This document shows positions 46,943 to 59,523 of a stretch of 64,000 nt of DNA, in pieces. Made by a program: the position numbers and the translations under genes. The notes below the pieces were generated by a model. The model did no database searches. It was not told the DNA's origin and saw only the letters and a list, made by a program, of their open reading frames with translations. How positions within the stretch are numbered: position 1 is the stretch's first letter; the number at the start of each line of letters is the position of its first letter. Source of the stretch: Diadema setosum (taxonomy: Eukaryota > Echinodermata > Echinoidea > Diadematoida > Diadematidae); assembly GCF_964275005.1 (NCBI RefSeq), contig NW_027307651.1, forward strand, positions 744,001-808,000. Reading direction: 5' to 3'.

Positions 46943-47559
46943 AGTTGGCACCTTAGGGAGACATATTGGGGGGAAGTGTCTTCATTAGGGAGACAACTGG
47001 TCATTAAGGAGACAATTTTCGTGTCTCCATTGCGTAAACTGCCATTGAACATGTACAAATAAATTAGCATATAAAACAAATGGAAATGTCTTCCAAATGA
47101 CCCATCTAGGAGTATATATATTACATGCCATAAAATAAGACATTTATTTGAACAAGTTCATATAGAATTGGTTAACGTATAGAAAATTGGGGTTTAGAAA
47201 GCAGTTTTATATAGACAGGACTGATTGAAAAATCATAGTTTGGATACTGCAGTCCTCTCTGCTGCTCATGGAGAAAAACAGGGTAATAAAAAAAAAACGC
47301 ACTCTGAAGACGCAGCACTCGGAAAAACGCAAAAGTGAATAATTATAGGGGGTAGAGAAGAATGATTATAGACAAAAAGAACTTCCAAAGCAGCCATGGT
47401 TATATAAGTTTTTGTTAAATTGTGTAAATAGGAAAAAAATATGTATTTTTTTATTATTAACAAATGAAAACGGTATACCTAATAGGCAAATAGGTTTCTT
47501 GAGAATTTGATAGATATTATAATATCAGACGTAATAATACTTTGTTCAATTTTTTGACG

Positions 47560-48030
47560 TTATTGAAAAAGAGAATATTTTATGAAGCAATTGAATAGTA
47601 TCTGTAAAATTATGACAGAAACAAGGAGAGATACAAAAATGATTTTAATAATGAAAATTATCAGGGTAATAAAGTCATGGAAATTGATAATGAAATCACA
47701 AAGGATAATTATGCTATGCAGAGTAACTTAATTTTTGTGTGAGAATAGGACCCGATTTGGCGAAAAAAATGCACCCTTACAAAGACATTTCATACTTTTT
47801 CCGTGATAACCTCCCTGATTCCTTATTTTTGACCCGGCAAATTTACAAGTATCGAATAAAAAAAAAGCAACTTAAAAACAGAAGTAGATTAATGGTAATA
47901 ATTCTAGTAAGGAGAAGGATATTTCTCGTAAACTACTTATCTTTACTTACATATCTTAGAATTGTACCGTCAAGAATGAAAATAGCTAAGGTATTACCTT
48001 TTATTCAAGAAGAAAAAGTATTTTTATGAA
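47560..48030 (+). mobile_element. LINE fragment, reverse-transcriptase N-terminal part
   Basis: The frame from 47739 reads RIGPDLAKKMHP, DNLPDSLFL and then YLRIVPSRMKIAKVLPF, matching in order the segment before and into the reverse transcriptase of Jockey/CR1-type elements. Just upstream, in another frame, GNKVMEIDNEIT continues the match. At least one frameshift; ends ragged. It lies in intron 4 of copy C. Confidence 0.75.
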
Positions 48031-48320
48031 ACAAAATAATTATGTTTCTCAAACACACTTTGGCTCAGCAGGTGACGTAGCTTTATTACAAGGCATCGTA
48101 GCTGAGGAATGAAACTCAGCACACCGAGCATTGCGAGAGATGAGTAAACGCGAGACCATTGGTGCCACTCGGTCTCAATCGGGCAAACTCGTTAATTGCC
48201 TCGTAGTAAGTCGCTTTTCCACTCGTAGCCCTTTTTATTACTCAACAGTTAAGTATCATTCGAACAATGTTTGTGAAAACACTTTCAATTATCAAACCAG
48301 ATCCTCTTTCTCTCTTTCAG

Positions 48321-48546
48321 CCAAAAATACCTTTCTTCTTCTACATCATCTATCGGTTCGCAGTCGCCGTCTATTTCATCGCGTTTTTGATAACTTATGT
48401 CGAACTCGCAGAGGAGGCACTGGGCCCAAAGTTCATCATTTACCTTCCTTTTTGGACATGTACTCCTGCAACATGTTTTGTGGGCTTTGCCTGTCTTAAC
48501 GCTGTGATGGACCTCAAGAAGAGCAGGACGAATGCAGAACTCGAAG
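48321..48546 (+). CDS. copy C exon 5: Rost-like spans 1-2
   Basis: Fully open, 226 nt, phase 0 to 1. Encodes PKIPFFFYIIYRFAVAVYFI onward; the YLTxW position reads YLPFW. Donor CGAAG|GTAGAA. Confidence 0.75.
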
Positions 48547-50375
48547 GTAGAATGTTGTGTACGGCTAGAGTGGAAACAAAACACGAAAGCCAACGATTGC
48601 CCCCCCCCCCCCAAAAAAAAAAAAAAAAAAAAAAATCATTAACAGGATGTGATTTTTTTCACTGTCCATACTTGGTTTCACTCGCAAAGGTTATGGCAGG
48701 ATGAAAATTTGCTTGAGACTATCTTGTGTTCACCCTTCGACGAAGTTTTAACTCAACTGGTATCATAAGACATTTTTTATCAATGCGCTGACTTTATTCA
48801 AAGAATTGCAAAACTCTGATGAGCAGCGGGGGATAAATACACAAACACAAACACAGCACACACGCACACACCTACACACACACTCAAATACATGAAATGA
48901 GAATTTCAATAAACAAACATCACCATACGTTTTTGTTGTGGTCAATAAATCTTGGCAACCTGTCCAGGGTTTTATTTGTCATTGTTTTACAGGAAGTGAA
49001 TACCACACTAAACTATATTATGTAATGGTGATATTGATCCCAACAAAAAGTGATAGGCCGAGATCAGTTTTTCCACTCTTTCATTTTTGCTTAACATATG
49101 CCCAGCGGGCATAAGTTTTTACCACCAACCGCTCAGAGATACACACCTGACTGTGGCTTGTCGTAATCAGGCTCACTGACGTCTCAACTGCATATTTTAA
49201 CAGTACGTACTCAATCAGTTTTTAATGATAAAATATTACCTATTCTCTGTCAACAGTATTCTAGTTCGTGTCCAGGGTGATTAGACGATTTCTTCGGACA
49301 TCATAATTTGGCGTTTGAGCAGGTCCTGTTCTGTGTATGCAACTGACTTGTACTTAGCCACTGATGAAAAGAAAAAAAAAGAGTTCAAAGAACCATTATA
49401 AAACAATTAATGCACAGTTTGCGAATTAGTGCAGATGTAGTCATGTAGCTTACTCTCGACGTACCATTCACAATCTTGTGCAACATGCACTCAACTGCGC
49501 CTCGTGAATGTTGCACCATTGTAAATACCCTTTTAGAGGGCTGCATTCCCACTGAATGCCCTCCCATCCTGCGCATTACATATATTCGTATACTATTTTT
49601 ACGCTCCTGTTTACGGAAAGAACTGAGTAAGGTAAAATTATGTAGGTATTATCAAATATTCACATTTTGCACTTGCAATTAACGCTCATTTAAACCTTGT
49701 TTTTGTATTTATGATTAATCTTGATTGCATTCATTCTCAAGATAATGTGTATATAAAATACATACGTACCAGAGAAGGTCAATCGTTTCGTGCAAAAGCA
49801 ATGGCAGTTTAAAACACTTAGGCACACATGGGTGTGATTGGCTACACAGTGTTAATATTTACAGGACGAAAAAAAAAAACACCCGAAAAAATACATCATT
49901 TCATATAATCTTTAATATCGGTTGATGATATTACCATGGTAATTCATTTTGCACAATTCAAAGTCTAATTCAAGTGAGGTTTGTTTTTTCAAGAGCGCTT
50001 TTTTGTTGATATAATTTTAAGGAAAAAAGTACAATGTATTTAAAGTACGGTAACTACCCTATTTACCTTACGGCAACCGAATTCAGCATTAAGCAAATAA
50101 CCACGCATTTCAACAACAGTGCAACGTTATTGCTGCTGAGGACATTGGCTTGATTGATTTAACATTTCATGGAATAATTTGGACGACGACACAAAACAGA
50201 CATGCATATCTTCAGAGAAACTGATGGCAATTTCTACAGAAAGCAACTATGGCCAACTCTCTTATTCCATGTCATCAGTGTAATATTGGGTCATTTGACT
50301 CTTTTCGTTCTCGTTTTTTGATGACCAGCGTAATTTTCTCCTTTTTATCCCAGTCATCTATTGTTTTACTTTCAG

Positions 50376-50881
50376 GCAAAAGTCGGTATCAGATCCAGTG
50401 GCTTCTCTTTAACCTCTCCGCCACTCCTTGCGATCATCATACCTGCTTTCTACTGGGGGAGGCTGTACTATTTCATATGGGAAAAGATCCCGACCTTTAT
50501 TTACATCAGCCTAAACCTCCTTCCCACCGTCGTGTGCCTCATCGAAATCTTCCTGACCCTGATTGTCGTCCGCTTCGTGCACGTGGTCTACCCGTTCTTG
50601 TACCTAAATATCTACCTGCTCTTCGCCGTCATCTGTTGGGCAGCTGGGGGAAAGGACCCTTTGGAAGCCCAGCCATTTCTGCCATTCTCGACTTCGGAAA
50701 CAACCCTATCGTAGCGGCTATAACCGTGATCATTGTGACCTTTGTAGGGATGCTTGCTCAAGCCATTTTGAAGGGATTGTATGCCCTTCGTGTCCGATGT
50801 TTGGATAGTAGGAGAACAGAACATACCGTTTCCACTACTGACGAACAGGTATCTGTCGAACTCGAAGCACTGACCAAATAG
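50376..50881 (+). CDS. copy C exon 6: Rost-like spans 3-6 with offset frames
   Basis: Opens RYQIQWLLFNLSATPC, then one extra base shifts the frame, and a missing T in the GGKDP(F)G region restores it. Between the two sites the homologous protein is in the other frame (CLIEIFLTLIVVRFVHVVYP), while the continuing frame stays open but reads arginine/proline-rich sequence. After the second site it is normal again: ILDFGNNPIVAA to VELEALTK-stop. Confidence 0.75.
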
Positions 50882-52289
50882 TTTTCATGTTTGGCACCTG
50901 TAGTATTTGTCTACACAAAATGGTCTACTAGGGCAGATGGCTTGCTCAATACATATGGCCGGACTTGACCATATTACTAACTGCCAACAAATCATGCTGA
51001 TGCTGACTGAAATACAGAAGAGACGTAAAGATGAACTACGGTGATCTCAATGTCTCTAAAATAATTGTTTAATCATTCATTGAAGGTACCAAAAATACAT
51101 TATGGATATATTTTTATGGCTTAATAGTCTTCCGCGTTTCAGTTTGTATAACACTACATACATTATCGATGATGATTATGTGTTTTTGAACATGCAAGAC
51201 CAATGATTTGTATTGTTCTTTTTTTCTTTTCTGTCTGTGAAAGAGAACACATTTTTAGTTGCACATCATTATAATGTATGCGATTGAGGGTACTGAATCT
51301 AATATTCTATCTTATAGGTCTGCTGCATAAGAAGAATACTGGTGAGGAAGAGTAACTCTTGATTTTGTCTCTCAAATGACATCATACGGCACTCTGCGTC
51401 TGGGTGTATTTGAGCATGCAGCGATTTCTCAGCACCAGAATTTTATTTCTTGTTTAAACCTGTTTCTGACGTGGAACCAGATAATTCAAATGACGTAAAC
51501 ATGTGGGCGTTGCATAGTATGAAAGGTACGCTCAAGTCAAAACAGGCATAAAGAAGTCAAAAATGACAGATGTAATCATACCTCTCTCAATATGCCAGTA
51601 CAGTCGTATACCTAATTGATAAACAATTCCACTGACTTCACTTTTGTTGGATGTTTCAATTATTGTCTCAAATAAAAAAAACAAATCTCAAAATGAGAGA
51701 AAAAATACAGTTTAATAGTAAACAAACAGTGAATATTATATGGTTAAGGTAACGAAATGCATATTCATAATCATGCAATTGTGATCATGTCAATACCACG
51801 AGGTACATGAAAGCGAACTTATAAAGCTATAAGATCCAAATAATATGAAAAGATAAAGATGCAGAGAGTAGAAACATAGTTTCACACAAGGTGAAAATCA
51901 CCGTGTCACTAATGGCAAGAGAATTAATATAGTTATACCGCAAGGGGAAAAAAAATGAAGAACCATAATCCCAAAGATTGAGATCTTTATTATATTGTAA
52001 TAACATTGAAAGACATAGCTGAAGAAGTACCCCCTTTAAGTGGATTAGACTATCTGATTTTATTTATGAATGTCTCCTCAGATAATTTTACGTGGGAACT
52101 CCAAATGAGAGGACATCATCGATGGAACATTAAAAGTTTGGTGCATTCAACAAGTAGCAATAATACAATAATACTATTAACCAACATTCTAATTTTATTT
52201 TGCCGATTATCTCGAAAAAAAAAATGTTTGCACAAACACCAGGTATCATTAATGTATCGTGTTAAAGGTCCTTTTCACACTCGGTTATG
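50882..52289. other. intergenic downstream of copy C
   Basis: AT-rich and unassigned. An AATAAA near 51671 is distant (about 790 nt) from the stop. The part after about 51960 may already belong to the LINE remnant but shows no recognisable domain. Confidence 0.5.
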
Positions 52290-53215
52290 GCCATATCTAT
52301 AAGTGATAGGGCACAATGTACATTCGTACAAGGTTGTTCATCTGAGTTCGTCCATGATCTATGGTGTACCACAGGGCTCGAATAATCATGAATGACCTTC
52401 CTAAAGCAATCTTGAAAAGCACCATTCGGATGTATGCTGACGATACAGTAATAATGTTTAGTGATTCGGACCCGAGTTGAACTGAGAAATTGATTATCAA
52501 AAGCAAATAACTGGCTTCCATATAAGGTCTCCTTCGAAGTGTGAGGAAATATCCAACTCTAGAAAGTGTGAAATTGATGGCAAATTCCCTTTCACTGTCA
52601 TATTTTCGAAATGTTGCAATGCCTGAATAGTAACTGTAACCAACAGAATTTTGACATTCTTGTTAAACAATAAGCAAATGGCTGGAACAGTACTAGAAGA
52701 AACTATGCAAGGTCCAAAACTTCAATTGTTGAAATTACTAGAAGGGATGCCTATGAAGGAACAAAGAAATTCAGTTACGACAAAATAATTAACATGTATG
52801 ACGTCCTTTAAGGCAATTCACCAGCTTCTTACCTCACACAGATTAACTCATGGCTACAGAACAAGAAAATCACGAAATAGCGGTCTCATAAAATTATTCC
52901 TAAAAGGTATAGTACGGAAAGCAGAAGAGAGACGTTTTCATTTCCTAAAACAGTCTTCTTGTACGCAAAAGCATTACACCCATTTGCCGTACGTATAGAA
53001 CTGTTATCTTTTTAGTTGTGGAGCTTATCTAAAACATGTTTAGAAGTAATACTCATTTGCACTTTTTAGATTCTTATTAATTCATTTTTGTCTCTGTATA
53101 TGTATTTGTATTTGTATTTGTATTTGTATTTGTACTGTTATTTATGTTTGTGCTGTGAGCAGGGCCCACCAGGAGAACAGTGCTCAAATCACTGAAGTGG
53201 CTGCGCTATGTAAAT
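52290..53215 (+). mobile_element. LINE remnant: reverse transcriptase to 3' end
   Basis: SMIYGVPQGS at about 52351 and RMYADDTVIMFSDSDP at about 52430 are motifs 4 and 5 of a non-LTR reverse transcriptase, in different frames. Further on, GMPMKEQRN and HGYRTRKSRNSG resemble the C-terminal segment of Jockey/CR1-like ORF2. The 3' end has (TTTGTA)n near 53106-53136 and then CAGGGCCCACCAGGAGAACA, a tail motif seen in such elements. Several frameshifts and stops. Confidence 0.8.
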
Positions 53216-54010
53216 AAGACTGGACAACAGTAGTAATAGTAGTAGTGTTGACTAATGATGATAACAATAATGTTTCAAAACCGTTTTTCAGGTTTCATTT
53301 AAAACAGCAGCAGTTAAGTCTGATTATGTCTATCATATATAAAGGGTGATTTTGGTTTTAAAGTTTAATAATGTGTTATGGGATCTCTATCATTGTTAGT
53401 TTGTCCACGTCAGTCTCTTGTCATTGCCTGTATTCTCTCCATGTTCTGTATGTATACATACACTTTTTCTATGTTTGATTTTTTTTGTGTGTACTCTGAG
53501 TCTATTGTGTTATATTTTTTCCCATATAATGAATTCATTGACTTGCAGAATCACAACCACTTGCTGAACTAGTTTCCTTTATTTTGGTGTTGCAATGCAC
53601 TTACGTCTACTTCCATTCATTTGTTTTTGATTGGTTTTTTTTTTGTCATTGACAAAGAGTGAGACAAAATGCAAAGAAGGCATCAAACAATCATTTTGTT
53701 TGATCGGTTTGCACAAGTAAAATACTTAACGCTATGTGAATCGTGGAGTTCAGTGTATAATAAGATATGGAATGTACAATAGAGTAGAATAATTATAAGA
53801 AAACCTATGCATACTACAAAGCTGGAAAAAAAAAAGAAAAGGCGGAAAGAGAGAAAGCAGTCAGGAATGGAGAAAACTACTTAGCAAGATCCAAGCTCCA
53901 ATTCAGTTAAATTTATTCTTTTAATTTGTCATCCGACAAATATTAGAGCAAGTTACAATGCAATAAAATGATAATGAAATGTACTTGTCAGTTAGCATTG
54001 TCATCGACAT
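53216..54010. other. intergenic, nothing recognised
   Basis: AT-rich sequence with a short AGTAGT patch near 53230 and a purine-rich stretch near 53820-53870. No exon or known repeat recognised. Confidence 0.5.
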
Positions 54011-54451
54011 TAGGCGTTTTCACATCAGCCCGAAGTTTCGAAATAGCGCGCTATTTGATGATGTGAACACAAATTAGCGCGCTAATTGTATCGCTCTGCT
54101 CGAGAAAATTTCTCGAGTCCAACTCGGGAAATTTCTGAAATAGCGGGATAGTAGCGTGGTATTTGATATTGTGAAAACGATTCGAGAAATTAGCGCGATA
54201 CATATTCTCATGCCTGGCGTGTGTGACCCGATCGATCGAGGCAAACTGCAAACAAATCATGAGAAATTTTTGAGAGGGCACACACATTACTGATGCTGTT
54301 TGCACATACTCAGCTGTCGAATTAACTCGACAAAAATTCGGGCTAATTCTCCTCGGGCTGATGTGAATAGGAAATAACATAGCGCGCTAATTCGCAATAG
54401 CGAAAAATATCTCGAGCTCGGATTCTTATCGGGCTGATGTGAAAACGCCTA
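54011..54451. mobile_element. TAGGCGTTTTCAC MITE, copy 1
   Basis: TIR TAGGCGTTTTCACATCAGCC at the left is exactly inverted at the right end (GGGCTGATGTGAAAACGCCTA). Interior contains repeated AGCGCGCTA and CTCGAG strings. No coding capacity. Confidence 0.85.
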
Positions 54452-54483
54452 TTACTATTGAAATCAATTCAGCTGGAGTCATA

Positions 54484-54596
54484 TAGGCGTTTACACATAA
54501 GCCCGATGTTTCGAAATAGCGCGCTATTTTCTGACTTGGGAAATTAAAAAATATCTCGAGCTTGGATTTTTACCGGGCTGATGTGAAAACGCCTAT
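54484..54596. mobile_element. TAGGCGTTTTCAC MITE, copy 2 (short)
   Basis: Same TIRs with two changes on the left (TAGGCGTTTACACATAAGCC); interior reduced to about 70 bp, an internally deleted relative of copy 1. Confidence 0.85.
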
Positions 54597-54727
54597 TGTT
54601 CATCATGGCAATGATAATAGATGCTCATCCAAGCACTACACAATGCATGCACGTCAGCCGCATAGCTAGCACACAAGAAATAACCTTACAGTTAGGACGT
54701 TGGCTGTGGAAAAGGCAAACAGCCTTT

Positions 54728-54838
54728 TAGGCGTTTTCACATCAGCCCGATAAAAATCCTAGCTCGAGATATTTTTCGCAGAAAATAGTCAGCAAAATAG
54801 CGCGCTATTTCGAAACATCGGGCTGATGTGAAAAACCC
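54728..54838. mobile_element. TAGGCGTTTTCAC MITE, copy 3 (short, inverted)
   Basis: Same family as copy 2 but in opposite orientation, with a decayed right end (AAAAACCC). Confidence 0.85.
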
Positions 54839-54907
54839 TTTGTCGTTCTGTGCCTAATTCAGAATCATTACTATGCACTCGTCACATTCTAACGAACACG
54901 CACATAA

Positions 54908-55601
54908 GGTGACCCTGCACCTCAAAACAAACAAAGAGTCGATAGACCTGAATTTTTAGTTAAGACCATATTCTGAAAGAGCAGACTTTAAGCTTTAAAA
55001 TGATAACTCAAATCAAATGGACTCTCCTAACCTATCTAAATATTGGAAAGAAAGTACAAACTCAGGAAAAGTGTGAACTGAGAAAAGAGGCTCTGAAGTA
55101 CGGTGTCTATTCAAGCGCTTAATCTTTACCAAACCGTGCTGGCTGTGCAATGAATGGGACAAAAAACAGGAAGTAAACCACCAGAGTAACAACAATGAAG
55201 GGATTATTAGATTACACTGAAATTAAGCATGCCTCATTAACACATTCTGTCCATAATTAATGCCAACTTTCAAAGCAGTAGCACTATCTTTTCAAAAGTT
55301 ATTAGAGTTGAAAGTGAAGAGTGTGGACAAGGTTTTTCAGAAATGAAAAAGGGATTCTAAAGACACACCTAATCACGCTATTCTACCAAAATTGTTCGAG
55401 ATAAACTGCAAAAAAAAAAAAAAAAAGCACTTTCCTGCCCGTTTCATGATACCAAATTTTATCATAATGTAAAAGAAGACCCGCTCTTTCAGAAAATATG
55501 GAAAAGTCATGTTCGGCTAGGTTGACCCATTTCACTTATTTTCAGTCCTCACGCAAAATCAGTGTGTGCGACTTTATGTTCGTTTTGAGGTGCACGGTCA
55601 C
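54908..55601. mobile_element. GTGAC-type TIR element, complete copy
   Basis: Left GGTGACCCTGCACCTCAAAA pairs with right TTTTGAGGTGCACGGTCAC, extended inward by AC(A/G)AACA and AGTCG. No coding capacity. Relatives occur at 31294, 57408 and 60771 and an orphan end near 7526. Confidence 0.8.
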
Positions 55602-55714
55602 ATATCATTCCTCATTGAAAGTGAATCAAGCGTATCTCCTTTGAAACTGGCATGTTCACGTCACGCTGTCTGCAAGATGTGAGACAAACTAGCAAACACA
55701 CAGCTGCATCGTGG

Positions 55715-55939
55715 GAAGGAGCGTTACATTTTCCCTCACATTAGCTCTGTTTTTTTATGAAGGAACTGCATGTGCTTGTCTAGAAAGGTTACACTGCACG
55801 AAACATGCTCGACAATCGCCCTCTTTTAAATATCAGAGACCTGTGATGACTGCGATCGTTGACTCGCTTGTCGGACATTACGATCGACACGTGTATCACT
55901 TAATTATGCATAAATTGTCTCCGTCTATGTCTGCGTATG
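55715..55939 (+). promoter_or_regulatory. conserved 5' block before copy D
   Basis: CCCTCACATTAGCT, CGACAATCGCC, CCTGTGATGACTGCGAT, GCTTGTCGGACATTAC and ATAAATTGTCTCCGTCT occur in the same order as before copies B and C. Confidence 0.55.
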
Positions 55940-56012
55940 ATGGATGAAAAATCCGCCGTCGTTCTGTTATTAACATTAACTGCTTCTGTGTTCTGCGGAC
56001 TCACGGCAGAAG
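55940..56012 (+). CDS. copy D exon 1: signal peptide
   Basis: Encodes MDEKSAVVLLLTLTASVFCG and continues LTAE. A second in-frame ATG sits immediately upstream (55937); the downstream one was chosen because it aligns with B and C. Donor GAAG|GTAACA. Confidence 0.75.
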
Positions 56013-56490
56013 GTAACATGTGTCTTTATTTTATGAATCCGTAATCATTCATATTAGTTCAGCGTAATCAGGCCTTAACAAAGTACAAATCAAAGTAATA
56101 TAGCTGAATGTCATTGTTTACAAGGACGTAAATGCCGGTTTGCTCAATCCTGCTGGTTTCACATTTCCACTCATTTTGTTCAGATGCATTCACGTTGTAC
56201 TAGTAAAACAATTGACTTCCTGTTGATTATAGGCGCAAAAATACTTTGTTATCTAAAGAGGGTAGTGTGGTTTCATAGCTTGCTGCTTGTTGTAATGCAA
56301 CTCATCTAATCTGTGTAACATTAGAATGTTTGGACGTACAATTCGTCAATAAAAATTGTAAAAAGATTTATAGGCGTGATTGTTGAGAACGTCAGACCGT
56401 TTTATACAATTAGAGATTAAGTTTTGTTTTTTTAGGAGAATACTGTTATCCACATCCAGATTGGAGATTTGCGTGTGTCGTAAAGTTCCG

Positions 56491-56940
56491 TTAAAGGGGA
56501 CCTCCGGATGATTTTCAGACTTTTACACTTGAACAACTACAAATTAGTTAAACTGAGTACAGAGTTTCAGAATTTATAGTGATTGGGATAAGGAATGAGA
56601 ATGCTTTCAAAATTTATAACGAATTGCAGTGAACAAGGATGATAACATGGCAGCCTCGCCATAAGAATGCATGAGATGGGGCTCAATGAAGCAGAACAAA
56701 AGAAGAAGGCATGCATGGAGTCTTCTCGGTGAACTTTTTAAGCAAGCGGTGTTGTAATGGAATTAAGCTGAAAAATTCTGAAATATATGAGGCTCTGGTG
56801 TTATCATCACTGTTGAGTGTACAGTTTATTGGTTTCTCTGCTCAAGGATAACAATAAATTCCAGGAATCTATACATGGAGCTATCGATTTATGTCCTACA
56901 TGATGTGAAATTATATTAATTGTCCGGAATGTCCCTTTAA
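56491..56940. mobile_element. TTAA-ended MITE in copy D intron 1
   Basis: TTAAAGGGGACCTCCGGA at the left is matched in inverted form by TCCGGAATGTCCCTTTAA at the right, giving about 450 bp. TTAA borders suggest a piggyBac-type target. No coding capacity. Confidence 0.75.
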
Positions 56941-57407
56941 TTTTGAAAAGAGCATAGTTTTACTGTGATTTGGTATAGAAATTAAGAAAATAACGAATAA
57001 AGATTATAGGTCTAAGATCACACACAAAAAAAAACTTTGTTTGACTATTTCACAATGTTACTGAATAATATATCCGTGTGCTATTTATGCAGTTGATCCA
57101 AAGTCTTAAAACAAATAAACGATGCGGGGATGATGCGTGTTTTGACTATGAAACATTTTACTTTCTTACCTAGATGAAGACAAGCCTTCATATCAAGGAA
57201 TAGAACACACACTCACACACACACATACACACACAATAACAGAGTATATTACGGTCCTGCTTTTCTGTTCACTTTTATTCTGTTCAGTTTATTTCAGTTT
57301 GTTTCTGCAATCCATTTTCAATATATAATATAATATATTATATTGAAAATTGTATTTTTTTGTATAGTATACAAAAAAAAAAATACAATCAATGTCATAA
57401 ATTAGAA

Positions 57408-58038
57408 GTGACCATGCCTCACAAAACCAACAAAAAGTCACACACTCTGAGTTTACGTGAGACCTCAAAATAGGTGAAACGGTTCAACCTAGTCAATCTT
57501 GAATCGTTCATAGTTTGTGAAGTAGCAATTCTTCTTTTGCATTATTCTAAAGTTTGGAATCATGACATGAGTAGAAAATTTTGGCATTATTTTTAGAACA
57601 CTTATTTTGTAAAGTAGTTGTTCTATAATAGCTATTTCTAAGAGGCCCTATATAATTATTTCAAAATCCTTTATATAATTATACTCTTCGCTTTCAACTC
57701 TAATAATTTTTGGAAAGGACGATGCTACTGCTTTGAAAGTTGTTGTTTGAAATGGATAGATAACATGCTCAAATCAGCTTAATTTGATAATTCGTAATTG
57801 ATACATTCTGTTTATCCCATTTATTGACCGCTGGAATAGACCCTCTGCTTTGGAGCCTCTTTACTCAGTACACACTCTTCAAGAGTGTATGCTTTCTTTC
57901 CAATATCTTATAGGTGACCAGATAAAATTATACATCATTTCAAAGCTTAAATTCAGTTATTTCAGAATCTGCCCTAAAAGAAAAATAATCCATACCTGGT
58001 GACTTGTTGATGGTTATGTGATGCACGGCTACATCACA
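57408..58038. mobile_element. GTGAC-type TIR element in copy D intron 1
   Basis: Left end GTGACCATGCCTCACAAAAC and CAACAAAAAGTCACAC match the family; right end lies near GATGCACGGCTACATCAC and is diverged. Confidence 0.6.
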
Positions 58039-58147
58039 TGAATTGTTTCAACGTTAGTAGCTACATATTGTGGAGTACAGTCGTATGACGAAAACATTGG
58101 AGAGAACCAATGTGTGTCTCGTGTCTCATGAATTTCTGTTTCCCCAG

Positions 58148-58492
58148 CGATGGCATCGCAACATGCAATTGTGAAATGTGTTGATAAGAGCCAGTCCCAT
58201 CAAAGCAGGTGTACGTACCAAACTCCATCCGACGTTACTTCCATTATACTTACCTGTGTCCTGAATGCATCCAAGCCAGATGTTTCTATGATGTGGACCG
58301 ATGAGTCTGGAAACAGACTAAAATCCGTGGATTCGCAACAGACAATATCTGTCGACAGATATGAGGGGTACGAGAAGATCGCTGTTTCAGCCAAACAGGC
58401 AGCAGAGCAAACCTTCGTGTGCATAGCTACCGGCGACTCTGTGAATGGAACGTCGACCAAAGAAATCACTCTTCTGCCTACTAGTATATCAG
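58148..58492 (+). CDS. copy D exon 2: Ig-like domain
   Basis: Open, phase 1-1. LTCVLNASKPDVSMMW and QTFVCIATG keep the Cys-Trp-Cys pattern; one codon shorter than B in the middle (TISVDRYEGYEKI). The extra Cys pair is kept. Confidence 0.82.
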
Positions 58493-58989
58493 GTTCTGTG
58501 AAAAAGTTTGGAAGTTTGTGTTTCTGAATAGTATCGGGTCTTTAGCTTCTACTGTCACTACAACTACGAAAAAAGAAAGTATGCCCAACAAAAAAAAAGA
58601 AACAAAAATAATATTATAGTTCAACAAACGTTTTCATTCTGATTTGTCACCTTAGAATCTAATCTGAGGGGGTAATTTCAGGAAACCGTAACTGATTGAC
58701 AACACAAACAAATGTGAGTTTACTTTTCTATCAAAAACACTCGCATCAAAAAAAAAAAAAAAATAAGAAAGGAAAGAGCTGACGGCAATTATATAAGGGC
58801 CTTTTATAATGTATTTTTTCTGCACAGCGATTGTACCGTAAAGTCAGCTTTAATACACATGTACGCGCTACGGTTACGCCAAATAATATCGACGTAGTTA
58901 AAAATCATCGAGGTACTTATGGACATTTTTAATGGCACTCTATGGTTTAGTGAATAACGTGTTTTTACCGTATCTATATCAAATTTCAG

Positions 58990-59115
58990 GAGAACGGGAT
59001 ATTGTCGGTCTCATCTTTGGACTTGTCATTGGTATACCAGCTCCTGTAACCATCCTGGTTCTCCTTGTTGCAAAATTTTCGCAAAAATGCGATCAGGACG
59101 TCGCGTCGCAAAGAG
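58990..59115 (+). CDS. copy D exon 3: membrane span
   Basis: DIVGLIFGLVIGIPAPVTIL and the following VLLVAKF; donor AGAG|GTATCA is canonical, unlike copy C. Confidence 0.78.
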
Positions 59116-59392
59116 GTATCATTTTATGTTTCTATCTTTATTTGTTCAATTTTGTTTGTTTGTTTTCTTCATAAAACCTGTGAAAAAGCATGAACTATAT
59201 AGATGTCTGCAACATTCTCTACCTCTCGAATTGTCGCATTTATATAATTTATATTTTTCTAATCAACCATTTTCGTCATTTCTGCGTAATAATTTTGTGA
59301 CAGACTCGGTAATAGATTAAAAAAAAATATACGAACAACTCGCGCCTAATTAAGAGTGTTCTTTTCGAGTCATGACTATTCACATTGTCCAG

Positions 59393-59523
59393 TTTCGGCG
59401 GAACTAACATCGACCGTGCAGACAGCCATGAATAGTGAAGATGAGGGCAAAAAGTGGTACTCCATTAAATGGGCGGACTTCAAACTTTGTTTTGAACGAC
59501 TGAGGGACGTGTCCACACAACAC
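59393..59523 (+). CDS. copy D exon 4: cytosolic linker
   Basis: Encodes an S/T/E-rich start and KWYSIKWADFKLCFERLRDV. Acceptor TTGTCCAG and donor CACAC|GTGAGT are normal. Confidence 0.75.

Larger units (their letters stand above)
42144..50881 (+). pseudogene. copy C: Ig-Rost gene with stop after Ig domain
   Basis: All six exons are present: 42144-42216, 44425-44766, 45282-45407, 45857-45987, 48321-48546 and 50376-50881. Exon lengths and phases fit the family. Exon 2 carries an in-frame TAA at 44742-44744 (Glu codon GAA in B and D), so translation would give a 130-aa signal peptide plus Ig domain without a membrane anchor. The expected exon 3 donor is GC rather than GT, the exon 4 acceptor is AA rather than AG, and exon 6 has two offsetting frameshifts. 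Either it is a decaying pseudogene or it now makes a secreted Ig protein. The Ig exon itself keeps all key Cys and Trp residues. Exon 6 runs into the long VELEALTK tail. Confidence 0.75.

Noticed and set aside
50249-50375. Upstream start for the 210-codon frame covering copy C exon 6
   Set aside because: The bases before 50376 are intron with a TTACTTTCAG acceptor aligned with other copies; the open frame into the intron is chance.
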